DNA from: UBA1447 sp964627535
GTDB lineage: Bacteria; Bacillota; Clostridia; Oscillospirales; Acutalibacteraceae
DNA length: 64,000 bases
Reading direction: 5' to 3'
Assembly: GCA_964627535.1 (NCBI GenBank)
Contig: CAZVJW010000005.1
Span: 1-64,000 of the forward strand
This document shows, piece by piece, positions 42,532-51,522 of the stretch (position 1 is its first letter; each line of letters starts with the position of its first letter). The notes under the pieces were generated by a model. That model searched no databases. It worked only from the letters and a program-made list of their open reading frames with translations, and was not told the DNA's origin. The position numbers and the translations under genes are program-made.

Positions 42532-44016
42532 ATGCCGAATACAGCTGTTAAAAATGGCTTCTACCAAAAATCTTATATCAAGCAATTTGGACTATATATA
42601 ATGCTCTTTCTTTGTATATTTATCCCTTTTAGAAGCCCACTTGCAGACCTAACGATTGATTCAATAAAGATAATACCTGATTTAATGATACTATCCTTAT
42701 TCTGTTGGTATATTGTAAGTGAAAAATTTCATGTAAAAATCCTCTTGCAGGATTGGTTGTTTGCAGGTTTTCTAACTATTGGTCTTATTAGTAATGTTGT
42801 GAATGGCGTGGGTATTGCACCATACATTTTTCAAGTTCGCAGTATTTCCACATATTATGTGCTCTATTTTGTTCTAAGAAATCTTAATTTTGGCAAGAGT
42901 GAGTTTATACGGATTACAAACACCCTACAATTTTCAACAGTAACACTCTTCGTTTTTGCCATTATTGAAAAAATAACTTTAAAAACAGTATTGTTTCCCG
43001 TAAGTCAAGCTGAAAATATTATATATCCCAGTAATTTTGCCCGAGTATACAGCATGTTTTACAACCCAAACACCTTTGGAGCATTTTTGATTTTTGTCTT
43101 TATTTTCAGTATAGCAAAATACTGCTATTACAATTCTAAAACCCCAGCATATATTTATATAATTTTAGTTGTATCACTTCTATTAAGCATGTCAAGGAGC
43201 ACCATGATTGCCTTTGTTGCAAGTCTAATAATTTTCATCATCCTGTTTATTTGCAATAAAGGAATTAGAATTAACTGGAAAAGCATGCTTTCAAAAGTTG
43301 CAATAATTATTCTATCTTCTTTGATTGTTTTTACAACAGCAAACAAGTCTATGGAATTGTATTATAATAATGTAATTAGCATTGTTAATGCAAATCCTGA
43401 CCAAACTTCGGAAGCAGTAACTGATAATGCAAATCCTGACCCAACTTCGGAAGCGGATACTGATAATGCAAATCCTGACCCAACTTCGGAAGCGGATACT
43501 GATAATGCAAATCCTGACCAAACTTCGGAAGCCGGAACTGTTGCATTTAATTCAATGGAATTTTCTATAGTTGACCGAATGAAAGAGACGGGCGATTCTT
43601 CTATGTATGATAGAAGCTCTTCTAATGGGAGGTTATATTCAATAAAAAAAGGACTTGAAGTATTTCAGGACCATCTTCTTTTAGGTAGCGGGTTTGGGAC
43701 TTTTGGATCAGCAGCAAGCCTTAACTGGACACCTAAAATATATGAAAAATATGATATCTCTAAAGGTTTTTATTCGGACAATGAATACATTAAAGTCGTA
43801 GCAGAAACAGGAGCAATTGGCACACTTCTTTTTGGAGGGTTTTTACTTTATATTCTTTATCGATATCGCAAAGATTGGTTAAAAATCCTGATTTGTATTC
43901 TCGTTGGCTGGCTTGGTATGTTTTATAATGTATTTGAAGTTCAGATTGTTGCAATGTTACTATGGGTGTTTTTATCCTTTAAGGACTTAGATATTAAAGC
44001 TATCTTAAGAGAATAG
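42532..44016 (+). CDS. O-antigen ligase/polymerase-like protein with repeat insertion
   Basis: A 494-residue polytopic protein. Helices near residues 15-35, 60-85, 100-120, 140-160, 180-200, 210-235 and 245-265 precede a long extracytoplasmic loop. The loop (about residues 280-430) contains four tandem 13-residue repeats of the form NPD(Q/P)TSEAxTDNA and then the family region LGSGFGTFGSAASLNW. Three C-terminal helices follow. It probably polymerises or ligates the polymer assembled by its neighbours. The acidic repeats are an insertion not needed for the family fold. It follows wecB by 19 bp. Confidence 0.85.
   Translation: MPNTAVKNGFYQKSYIKQFGLYIMLFLCIFIPFRSPLADLTIDSIKIIPDLMILSLFCWYIVSEKFHVKILLQDWLFAGFLTIGLISNVVNGVGIAPYIFQVRSISTYYVLYFVLRNLNFGKSEFIRITNTLQFSTVTLFVFAIIEKITLKTVLFPVSQAENIIYPSNFARVYSMFYNPNTFGAFLIFVFIFSIAKYCYYNSKTPAYIYIILVVSLLLSMSRSTMIAFVASLIIFIILFICNKGIRINWKSMLSKVAIIILSSLIVFTTANKSMELYYNNVISIVNANPDQTSEAVTDNANPDPTSEADTDNANPDPTSEADTDNANPDQTSEAGTVAFNSMEFSIVDRMKETGDSSMYDRSSSNGRLYSIKKGLEVFQDHLLLGSGFGTFGSAASLNWTPKIYEKYDISKGFYSDNEYIKVVAETGAIGTLLFGGFLLYILYRYRKDWLKILICILVGWLGMFYNVFEVQIVAMLLWVFLSFKDLDIKAILRE
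43390..43545 (+). repeat. in-frame 39-bp tandem repeat inside the ligase gene
   Basis: Four consecutive units starting GCAAATCCTGACC(A/C)AACTTCGG at 43390, 43429, 43468 and 43507. The first three are full length and the last diverges after about 27 bases. Each encodes 13 residues, so copy-number change would keep the frame. Units 2 and 3 are identical, which points to recent duplication. Confidence 0.95.
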
Positions 44017-44112
44017 TAAATATCGTACTGTTATAACCTAATTAGTTTTTAAGGTTCTTTGGTAATCAAACTTCTTAATTTAATTAAGTTGTTTTGAATG
44101 ATTACCCATTAA

Positions 44113-44216
44113 ATTTGTGATTATATTCTATACCCTGTGGAAGACCGTTTTCTTGAACAAGACTATGATGCACGGTGGAAAGATGGCTTTGAGCCTAATA
44201 AGGAGTACTCCAATAC
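44113..44216 (+). pseudogene. possible remnant of a polysaccharide gene end
   Basis: A short in-frame stretch, open from a stop at 44110, would encode YPVEDRFLEQDYDARWKDGF and continues EPNKEYSN before running out of frame with the flippase start. It has protein-like composition but no start with a good ribosome site and no recognised family. It may be the tail of a lost gene at an insertion junction. It may equally be chance. The rest of 44017-44112 is AT-rich with no gene. Confidence 0.25.
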
Positions 44217-45644
44217 ATGGACAGTGCAAAACGATTTATTAAATCCTCCGCTATATATTTTGTTGGCAGTGTACTGACAAAAATAATCCCCTTCCTTTTG
44301 TTGCCGTTATACACATCCAGAATTTTAACTCAGGATATGGGATACTACGACCTCTCAACCTCCTACCTTAACATGCTGGTACCGATTTTCGGGATGGAAA
44401 TTTGGATTGCAGTAATGCGCTATATGTTTGATTATGAAATTGCGCAGCAGAAATACAAAGTAATTCTTAACGGACTTACAGTTATAAGTTTTTCTCTTAT
44501 TCTTTATTCTGCCCTTTTTGCTTCAATCGGAATTTTCACCGATATAAAATACCCGTTGTTCATATTCATATTCGGCTTGTTAACAATAGTCAATAATGTA
44601 TATTCTTATATTGCACGGGGCTTAGGCTATAACACCGTTTTTGCTGTTTCCGGAATTGTCGGCAGCCTTGTGAACTCCATATCCAATGTTGTTATGATAC
44701 TGGTTTTCGACATGACAATCACCTCGCTGTATCTCGCTATGATATTCAGCTTTTTAGTGCAGATAATAATATTGGAATTCAAAGTTCATTTGATTAAAAA
44801 CATATCATTTCGTATGTTCGACAAATCTCTGATTAAAAGTATGGTCAGGTTTTCCTTGCCGCTTGCTTTAAACTCTGTGAGTTTTTGGTTCTTATACAGT
44901 TACAACAGGGTTGGAATTGCAAACATACTGGGGCTCAGCGCAAACGGCATCTATAGCATCGCTTCAAAGTTTACACTCGTTCTCGGCTTGGTAGCTACTT
45001 GCTTTTCTATGGCGTGGCAGGAACTTGCGTTTTCCAAAGGTAACGAAAGAGATAACTCATTCTTTTATACAAAAGCTTCGAATTACTATATTAAATTTCT
45101 AATGATTACAATTTTGTTGTTTTTACCTGCAATTTATTTGGTTTTTCCTTATTTCATAGACTCACAATATAGGGAAGCATACGGATTAATACCAATATAT
45201 TTATTGGCAATAGCCATAAGTATTTTTAGTAATTTCTTAACCAACATTTTCGCTGCGGAAAAAAAGACGAAAATCATTTTTATGTCAACAGCCGTCTCGG
45301 CCGCAGTCAATGTGGCGTTATTCCACTTGCTTGTAGGTCCAATTGGCATACAAGCCGCAAATATAGCTTTATTATGTGGATTTATCGTAAACGTCATTAT
45401 TGGGTTGATTCTTTTAAATAAATCCAGCAAAATAGCTTTAGATTATAGATTTATCATATTATCACTTCTTTGGTTTGGAGTGGCATATTTTATTTATATG
45501 CATGGGAATTTAATTACGAACATAGCTTTTGCCGGAATTACCTCCGCTTTGTCATTATTCATTTTTAGAGCGTTAGTTAAAACGTTAATAACCACATTAA
45601 AATCAAAATGTCGATCTTCCGAAAATAAAAAGAGTAAGGATTAG
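44217..45644 (+). CDS. Wzx-type polysaccharide flippase 1
   Basis: A 475-residue MOP-superfamily transporter with about 12-14 hydrophobic helices. The amphipathic N-terminus AKRFIKSSAIYFVGSVLTKI and LLPLYTSRILTQDMGYYDL near residue 30 are typical of Wzx/MATE-like flippases. It moves undecaprenyl-linked sugar units across the membrane. AAGGAG lies 11 bp before ATG 44217. A second flippase at 51523 suggests two polymers or two fused loci. Lysine-rich C-terminus (SENKKSKD). Confidence 0.88.
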   Translation: MDSAKRFIKSSAIYFVGSVLTKIIPFLLLPLYTSRILTQDMGYYDLSTSYLNMLVPIFGMEIWIAVMRYMFDYEIAQQKYKVILNGLTVISFSLILYSALFASIGIFTDIKYPLFIFIFGLLTIVNNVYSYIARGLGYNTVFAVSGIVGSLVNSISNVVMILVFDMTITSLYLAMIFSFLVQIIILEFKVHLIKNISFRMFDKSLIKSMVRFSLPLALNSVSFWFLYSYNRVGIANILGLSANGIYSIASKFTLVLGLVATCFSMAWQELAFSKGNERDNSFFYTKASNYYIKFLMITILLFLPAIYLVFPYFIDSQYREAYGLIPIYLLAIAISIFSNFLTNIFAAEKKTKIIFMSTAVSAAVNVALFHLLVGPIGIQAANIALLCGFIVNVIIGLILLNKSSKIALDYRFIILSLLWFGVAYFIYMHGNLITNIAFAGITSALSLFIFRALVKTLITTLKSKCRSSENKKSKD

Positions 45645-45648
45645 ACAA

Positions 45649-46749
45649 ATGAAATATGATTATTTAATAGTCGGGAGCGGACTTTTCGGTTCTACCTTTG
45701 CCTTTGAGGCAACAAAAAGAAATAAAACATGTCTGATTGTTGAGAAACGTTCGCATATCGGCGGCAACCTTTATTGCGACTGCCGGGATGACATAAACAT
45801 CCATCAGTATGGCGCGCATATTTTTCACACAAACAACCGGCAGGTATGGGACTACATCAGGAATTTCGCTGATTTTAATCATTATGTTAATTCACCCGTC
45901 GCCAATTACAACGGCGAAATTTATAATCTTCCTTTTAATATGAACACTTTTAATAAAATGTGGGGTGTCATTACCCCGGAGCAGGCAAAAAACAAGATTG
46001 AAGAACAAAAAGGGGAAATAACCGGCGAACCCGCCAACCTTGAGGAGCAGGCTATTTCTTTAATCGGCAAGGATTTGTATAGCAAACTGATTAAAGGATA
46101 TACGGAAAAGCAATGGGGGAGAGACTGCAAAGAACTTCCGGCATTTATCATAAAAAGGCTGCCTGTCCGTTATACCTACGACAACAATTATTTCAACGAT
46201 CCGTATCAGGGCATTCCAATCGGCGGGTATAACGGAATAATTACAAAAATGCTTGAGAATTGTGAAATTCTGCTTAACACCGATTTTAATGAAAACAGAA
46301 GCGCCTATATGCAGATGGCGGAAAGAATTGTTTATACCGGCCCTCTTGACGCTTATTTTGATTACTGTTACGGAAAACTTGAATACCGCAGTCTGCGTTT
46401 TGAAACAGAAAAGTTTGAAACCGATAATTACCAGGGCGTTGCGGTAATGAACTTTACCGACAGAGAAACTCCGTATACAAGGATAATAGAACACAAGCAT
46501 TTCGAATTCGGCAGCCAACCGGTGACCTATGTCACGAAGGAATATCCTCTTGAATGGGAAGAAGGATGCGAGCCTTATTACGCGGTAAACGATGAGAAAA
46601 ATCAAAAGATTTATGAACAATACCTGCAGACAGCGCAAAACGCATCAAACGTATCTTTTGGCGGAAGACTGGCAGAATATAAGTACTACGACATGGATAA
46701 AACAATAGCATCCGCACTGGAACTCGCAAATAAAGAACTCGGAGTGTGA
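45649..46749 (+). CDS. glf: UDP-galactopyranose mutase
   Basis: FAD enzyme of 366 residues converting UDP-galactopyranose to UDP-galactofuranose. Motifs: DYLIVGSGLFGSTFAFEA at the start, VEKRSHIGGN near residue 33, QYGAHIFHTNN near residue 58, KQWGRDCKELPAFIIKRLPVR near residue 150 and PIGGYNGI near residue 185. Its presence predicts galactofuranose in the surface polymer. It begins four bases after the flippase stop. From here on base composition returns to about the window average. Confidence 0.95.
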   Translation: MKYDYLIVGSGLFGSTFAFEATKRNKTCLIVEKRSHIGGNLYCDCRDDINIHQYGAHIFHTNNRQVWDYIRNFADFNHYVNSPVANYNGEIYNLPFNMNTFNKMWGVITPEQAKNKIEEQKGEITGEPANLEEQAISLIGKDLYSKLIKGYTEKQWGRDCKELPAFIIKRLPVRYTYDNNYFNDPYQGIPIGGYNGIITKMLENCEILLNTDFNENRSAYMQMAERIVYTGPLDAYFDYCYGKLEYRSLRFETEKFETDNYQGVAVMNFTDRETPYTRIIEHKHFEFGSQPVTYVTKEYPLEWEEGCEPYYAVNDEKNQKIYEQYLQTAQNASNVSFGGRLAEYKYYDMDKTIASALELANKELGV

Positions 46750-46755
46750 AAAGCG

Positions 46756-47814
46756 GTGGAAAACATAAAAATCAGCGTTATTATGCCGGTTTACAAGGTT
46801 GAGAAATTTGTTGGCAAAGCAATCGAAAGCATATTATCGCAAACCCTGACTGAGTTTGAGATGATCGCCGTTGATGACGGAACCCCTGACAACAGCGGAA
46901 AGATTTGCGACGACTATGCCCTGAAAGACAGCCGCATAAAGGTAATCCACAAAGAAAACGGCGGCGCGCCAAGCGCACGCAATATGGCCATGGACATCGC
47001 GCGCGGGAAATATTTTTATTTTATGGACTCCGATGACTGGGCTGAACCGACCATGCTTGCGGATATGTATGCATTGGCGGAAGAGAACGAGGCGCAATAT
47101 GTTGTAACAGGATATTACATTGATACCTACTACAGCGACACCGAGTATTTGACGTTGGACATATCTCAACCTGACGCTGTGTACCGGGACAAAGAGTCCT
47201 TCCGCCGCGCCGCATATATCCTGTTTGATAAGAATCTGCTTTATACCCCTTGGAACAAACTTTATTCGGCGGCATACCTCAAGGAAAAAAATCTCAAATT
47301 TCCCCAGACATTTTGGGACGATTTCCCATTCAATCTCAGTGTATTAAGGGATGTTGAGCGTGTTGTTGTCTCTTCAAAGCAATATTACCATTTTATGCGC
47401 GCGCGCGCGGAATCCGAAACTGCAAAATATATGCCCGCCATGTACCAAAAAAGAGAGGAAGAGCATGCTTGGATGCTTGACCTGTATAATTACTGGGGAA
47501 TTCATGATGCCAAAAGCCGGGAATTTCTTGCAAGAAGATATATTGAGCGTGTAGTCGGCTGTATAGAAAACATTACGAATAAAAAGTGCACGCTTTTGAA
47601 AAATGAAAAAAAGCAGCAGATTAAAAAAATAATTTCCGACCCGAAGGTTGCTGAAAATTTGAAAATCACCAGGCCAAAGACTTTGATGATGCGCGGGGTT
47701 CTATTCCCTATTAGGTTAAAAAATGCGGTGTTAACCTATTATGAAAGCATTATTATTTCAAAAGTCAAAACCCGCAATCCTAAACTTTTTGCCACTCTTA
47801 AATCAAGGAGATAG
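46756..47814 (+). CDS. family 2 glycosyltransferase
   Basis: A 352-residue GT-A fold enzyme. ISVIMPVYKVEKFVGKAIES is at the start, AVDDGTPDNSGKICD near residue 40 binds the nucleotide, and YFYFMDSDDWAEP near residue 93 holds the metal-binding Asp residues. The middle WNKLYSAAYLKEKNLKFP and FWDDFPFNL match EpsJ/CpsJ-type transferases. GTG start 46756. It is six bases after glf and is followed by a paralogous transferase; either could add galactofuranose. Confidence 0.88.
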   Translation: MENIKISVIMPVYKVEKFVGKAIESILSQTLTEFEMIAVDDGTPDNSGKICDDYALKDSRIKVIHKENGGAPSARNMAMDIARGKYFYFMDSDDWAEPTMLADMYALAEENEAQYVVTGYYIDTYYSDTEYLTLDISQPDAVYRDKESFRRAAYILFDKNLLYTPWNKLYSAAYLKEKNLKFPQTFWDDFPFNLSVLRDVERVVVSSKQYYHFMRARAESETAKYMPAMYQKREEEHAWMLDLYNYWGIHDAKSREFLARRYIERVVGCIENITNKKCTLLKNEKKQQIKKIISDPKVAENLKITRPKTLMMRGVLFPIRLKNAVLTYYESIIISKVKTRNPKLFATLKSRR

Positions 47815-47820
47815 CGGTTT

Positions 47821-48891
47821 ATGACAAAAGAACCTTTTTTTAGCATTGTAATGCCGGTTTATAATACCCAGGATTATTTACGCGAAGCTGCGGCAAGTGT
47901 AACGGCTCAGACATATCTGAATTTTGAACTGATTTTAGTGGATGACTGTTCCCCTGACAGCAGCCCTGCGATATGTGATGAATTGGCAGCGGCTGATTCC
48001 CGTATCCGCGTACTTCATAAACCAAAAAACGAAGGGCTTAGCGCGGCCCGCAATTCAGGCATCGATGAAGCTGCCGGCGATTATATCAGTTTTATGGATT
48101 CCGACGATACTGTCGACAGCACACTGTTAGCTGATGTGGCAGCGTCTTTAATAGAAAACCCCTCACAGAGTGTTTTGTTCGGTATGACCGAGGAATACTA
48201 TAATGAATCCGGGGAGATGAGGGAAACTTTTATTGTCAGCTACCCGGCCAAAGTGTTAAAAGATCAGATAAATTTACACGGTGAAGTTATATATATCGAA
48301 AACTCCACCCTGTATGGCTATTCCGCCAATAAATTTTACGACTTAAAATATATTAAGCAGAAAAATCTCCGGTTTCAAAATATCACCCTGATTGAAGATA
48401 TTCGTTTTAATGTTGATTTTTTTATGGATGCCGCTTCGCTGAATATTCTCGGCACCGCGCCCTATCATTACAAAAAACGCGGCAAAGGCAGCCTTACCGA
48501 CCGTTTTGTACCGGATTATTTTGACCTTCATGCCGGGCGCGTGCAGTTAATGAAGGACCAATATCTTTACTGGAAACTGTACACGCCCGAAGTACAGCAG
48601 ATTTTGGGGAATATTTACTGCCGCTATATTTTTTCCGCTCTTCAACGCAACTTCGACAAACGCTCCGGTATGGATAATAAAGAGCGTAAAGCATGGGTTT
48701 GGAATTTGTTTTCGGCCGATCTTTACAAAGAAATTGTTCCGGCTGCAAAACCGGACAGCCGGATGTTCAAGATTCTGGTTCGTTTGCTTCAAGTTAAAAA
48801 TGTTTTTTTAATCTTGTTTTGCAGCCGGACAATATATGTTGTAAAAACAAAACTGCCCATGCTCTTTGCAAAAGCAAAACAGAAACGATGA
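47821..48891 (+). CDS. family 2 glycosyltransferase
   Basis: A 356-residue paralogue of the preceding gene with the same domain order: IVMPVYNTQDYLREAAAS, LVDDCSPDSSPAICD, GLSAARNSGIDEAAGDYISF and FMDSDDTVD. The centre has ANKFYDLKYIKQKNLRF and LIEDIRFNVDFF. It is cytosolic, peripheral on the membrane, with unknown donor. Tandem placement suggests duplication followed by divergence. It starts six bases after the upstream stop, with AAGGAG inside the previous gene's end. Confidence 0.88.
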   Translation: MTKEPFFSIVMPVYNTQDYLREAAASVTAQTYLNFELILVDDCSPDSSPAICDELAAADSRIRVLHKPKNEGLSAARNSGIDEAAGDYISFMDSDDTVDSTLLADVAASLIENPSQSVLFGMTEEYYNESGEMRETFIVSYPAKVLKDQINLHGEVIYIENSTLYGYSANKFYDLKYIKQKNLRFQNITLIEDIRFNVDFFMDAASLNILGTAPYHYKKRGKGSLTDRFVPDYFDLHAGRVQLMKDQYLYWKLYTPEVQQILGNIYCRYIFSALQRNFDKRSGMDNKERKAWVWNLFSADLYKEIVPAAKPDSRMFKILVRLLQVKNVFLILFCSRTIYVVKTKLPMLFAKAKQKR

Positions 48892-48905
48892 TAGGAGAGA
48901 ACCGG

Positions 48906-50021
48906 TTGGAACAGATACACATACTAATCGTTGGAATGTCGCCTGAAACCGGCGGCATTGAAAACTTTATTATACAAAACATCCGGGGAATGGATGCGGC
49001 ACGGTTTCGTTTTGACATCCTGACCTTCTGCACCCGCTGCGCGTATGAGGATGAACTTGAGTCTCTTGGCTGCCATATTTTTCATGCTGCACGTAGGGGA
49101 AAAAATCCGGTAAAAAACTATTTGGATCAGCGCCGTTTTTTCTCTGAAAATTTGAATACATATAAATTTGTCTGGCTTCATCTTTCCTCGGCAAGCGATT
49201 TGAAAACAATACTATTAGCCAAAAAATATACCGGCGCAAAGATTGTCTGCCACTGCCATGGCACGGATTTTGAAAGCAAAGAAGGCTTGGTTCGCAAACT
49301 GCATCTGTTTCTGCATATCAAGAACCGCTCCCGCCTTGTCGCGAAAACAGATTTGCATCTCGCCTGTTCCGTCAAAGCCGGGGAATGGCTGTACGGGGAT
49401 ATCGGCGATAAATTGATTGTTATACCAAACGGAATAAATATCCCCGCATATCGCTATAATACCGGGATAAGGGAACAAATGCGCCAAACCCTTGGTATTC
49501 AGAATAAAATTGTTGTCGGCCACGTCGGCCGGCTGACTAAGGTTAAAAACCAGGCATATCTTATTGATGTATTTTCTGCGTTTTGTAAAAAGCATCCGGA
49601 ATCCGTTTTAATCTTTGCCGGTGCCGGAGAACTTGAAGCGGATTTGCGAGAAAAGGTCAATCAACTCGCGCTTAACAGTCAGGTTTTGTTTTTGGGGTTC
49701 CGTCAGGACATACCTGATCTTCTGCAGGCTTTTGATGTTTTTTTGCTGCCTTCATTTTCCGAGGGGCTGCCAATCACCATAATCGAAGCACAGGCCTGCG
49801 GGCTGCCCTGCGTCATTTCGGACACAATAACCGCAGAGGTTGCTATAACTGATTTGGTTCATTTTATGCCCATTACACAACCGCCCGGGAAGTGGGCTGA
49901 TGAAATTGAGGTTTCGCTCAAACATCCGCGCCTTTCCGGGGATTATGAGAAAAAAATAACAGAATCCGGTTATTCCGCGCAGACAACGGTTGACCGGCTC
50001 AGCAATATATTCGGAGGTTAA
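48906..50021 (+). CDS. family 4 glycosyltransferase
   Basis: A 371-residue GT-B enzyme: HILIVGMSPETGGIENFI at the start, VGHVGRLTKVKNQAYLIDVF near residue 197, and FLLPSFSEGLPITIIEAQACGLP near residue 280 with the E-x7-E pattern. EpsF-like. TTG 48906 is chosen because AGGAGAG lies six bases upstream. An ATG at 48888 overlapping the previous stop lacks a ribosome site. It is followed at four bases by the third ligase-like gene. Confidence 0.88.
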   Translation: MEQIHILIVGMSPETGGIENFIIQNIRGMDAARFRFDILTFCTRCAYEDELESLGCHIFHAARRGKNPVKNYLDQRRFFSENLNTYKFVWLHLSSASDLKTILLAKKYTGAKIVCHCHGTDFESKEGLVRKLHLFLHIKNRSRLVAKTDLHLACSVKAGEWLYGDIGDKLIVIPNGINIPAYRYNTGIREQMRQTLGIQNKIVVGHVGRLTKVKNQAYLIDVFSAFCKKHPESVLIFAGAGELEADLREKVNQLALNSQVLFLGFRQDIPDLLQAFDVFLLPSFSEGLPITIIEAQACGLPCVISDTITAEVAITDLVHFMPITQPPGKWADEIEVSLKHPRLSGDYEKKITESGYSAQTTVDRLSNIFGG

Positions 50022-50024
50022 AAA

Positions 50025-51488
50025 GTGATTAAAAATTATTCTTTTTTCGACAAGGTGTTTTCCGGTACGGTTTTTAAAATACTGTATCTTTCGTTAGCGT
50101 TATTGTCTTTTAACGCTTTTGCATATTATCAGCCATGGATGAAATATCTGGTTTGGGCGGTAACTCTATTCGGAGCCGCAAACTGTTTATACCGGCTTGT
50201 AAATTACAAACGGTTTATAAAAACCCCGTATTTGATTCTTGGCTGTCTGTTTATCGGAAGCTATTTGCTGACTGTGATTATTAACATAAAATATGGCATT
50301 ACGGAGAGTGTGCAGGGACTTATTTGGATGATTTTCCAGGTGTTTCTGCTGTATTGCTGTGATATTGAAAAACCCCTCGCGGCGCTGAAAAACGAGTTCA
50401 AACGGGTTGGTTTGGTGTTTGTTGCCTATATTACATCCGCTTGTGTCGTCAGCCTTGTTATGCTTTTGAAAAACTTTGGCGAAATGTTTGTTTTGGACAA
50501 AGAAACGCTTATTCCGAGAGGTTTTGTTTGGGGACGGCTTTGGGGTGTTTTTTCCGACCCTAATTACGGTTCCGCATCCGTTTGCATCAGCGGTATGCTA
50601 TGCCTGTTTTTTCTTCATACAGCAACGAAGCGGCATCAAAAAGCTGCTGCTGTTTTATCGCTGATTATTTCATTCCTTTACATCGTATTTTCGGATTCGC
50701 GCACCGGGTTTGTTGCTTTGCTTTGTTCCCTGTTTGTCTGGTTATATGTTAGATTCTCCGTTAAGAACAAGTTATCAGAAAAAAAAGCCGGCAGGAGTTT
50801 GCTTTTTCGCCGGGTTACCGCGTTGACAATATCCATATTCATTTCGGCGGGAACCATCGGCGCTATTTATGCAACCAAAGAAGTTTACAACCTTGCTATT
50901 TCTATACAACAGGCTAACTCCCCGTCGGAAGGGCCTAACATGCAAATTAAACGTTATTCAACCGTTGAGGAATCCGACCCTTCCAACAGGCGGATAGAAA
51001 TATGGGGAAGCGGTCTGGAGATTTTTAAAACCTCGCCTGTTGCCGGAGTAGGTTTTCGCAATATTCTCGCGGCAGCGGCTGATAAAACCCCCGATACTTA
51101 CATCATAAACAACACCTATACCGACTTCGACGCTTTCCACAACATGTGGATGGATGTACTTGTTTCTCAAGGTATTTTGGGATTTCTTCTGTTTTTTACC
51201 TTTACCGTTTTATGCGCTTTGTCTGCATTTCATTTGCTGCTGCTGTTGTTGGCAAAAAAATCCGCCGATTCCATATGGTTCGGTACCCTTTTGGCTGTCG
51301 TTGTGACTTCATTGGTGTCTTCCTTGTTCGTATCTGACACTTTATATGTAAATTCCCCCAATGCTGTCATGTTTTGGGTAGTTCTCGGTTATCTTATGCG
51401 TTTCGTCAGCGATGAAAAGACAAGAATAAAAACGTTGCGATCAAACAAATCTGCTGAAACTGAAGCCTTTCAAAAACAGCTTGACTGA
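50025..51488 (+). CDS. O-antigen ligase/polymerase-like membrane protein
   Basis: A 487-residue polytopic protein with about 10-11 hydrophobic segments. The extracytoplasmic loop (about residues 295-375) includes RRIEIWGSGLEIFKTSPVAG and FDAFHNMWMDVLVSQGILG, matching the conserved H-N region of the ligase/polymerase family. GTG 50025 follows GGAGG. It is the third such protein in 20 kb; with the flippase and transferases around it, it most likely polymerises the galactofuranose-containing unit. Confidence 0.86.
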   Translation: MIKNYSFFDKVFSGTVFKILYLSLALLSFNAFAYYQPWMKYLVWAVTLFGAANCLYRLVNYKRFIKTPYLILGCLFIGSYLLTVIINIKYGITESVQGLIWMIFQVFLLYCCDIEKPLAALKNEFKRVGLVFVAYITSACVVSLVMLLKNFGEMFVLDKETLIPRGFVWGRLWGVFSDPNYGSASVCISGMLCLFFLHTATKRHQKAAAVLSLIISFLYIVFSDSRTGFVALLCSLFVWLYVRFSVKNKLSEKKAGRSLLFRRVTALTISIFISAGTIGAIYATKEVYNLAISIQQANSPSEGPNMQIKRYSTVEESDPSNRRIEIWGSGLEIFKTSPVAGVGFRNILAAAADKTPDTYIINNTYTDFDAFHNMWMDVLVSQGILGFLLFFTFTVLCALSAFHLLLLLLAKKSADSIWFGTLLAVVVTSLVSSLFVSDTLYVNSPNAVMFWVVLGYLMRFVSDEKTRIKTLRSNKSAETEAFQKQLD

Positions 51489-51522
51489 CAACCGGATTCT
51501 ACAATGAGGGGATGAGTAATAT

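Noticed and set aside
43390..43545. Regularly spaced repeat considered as a CRISPR array
   Set aside because: Units are contiguous, 39 bp and in frame within a gene, with no spacers and no cas genes nearby.
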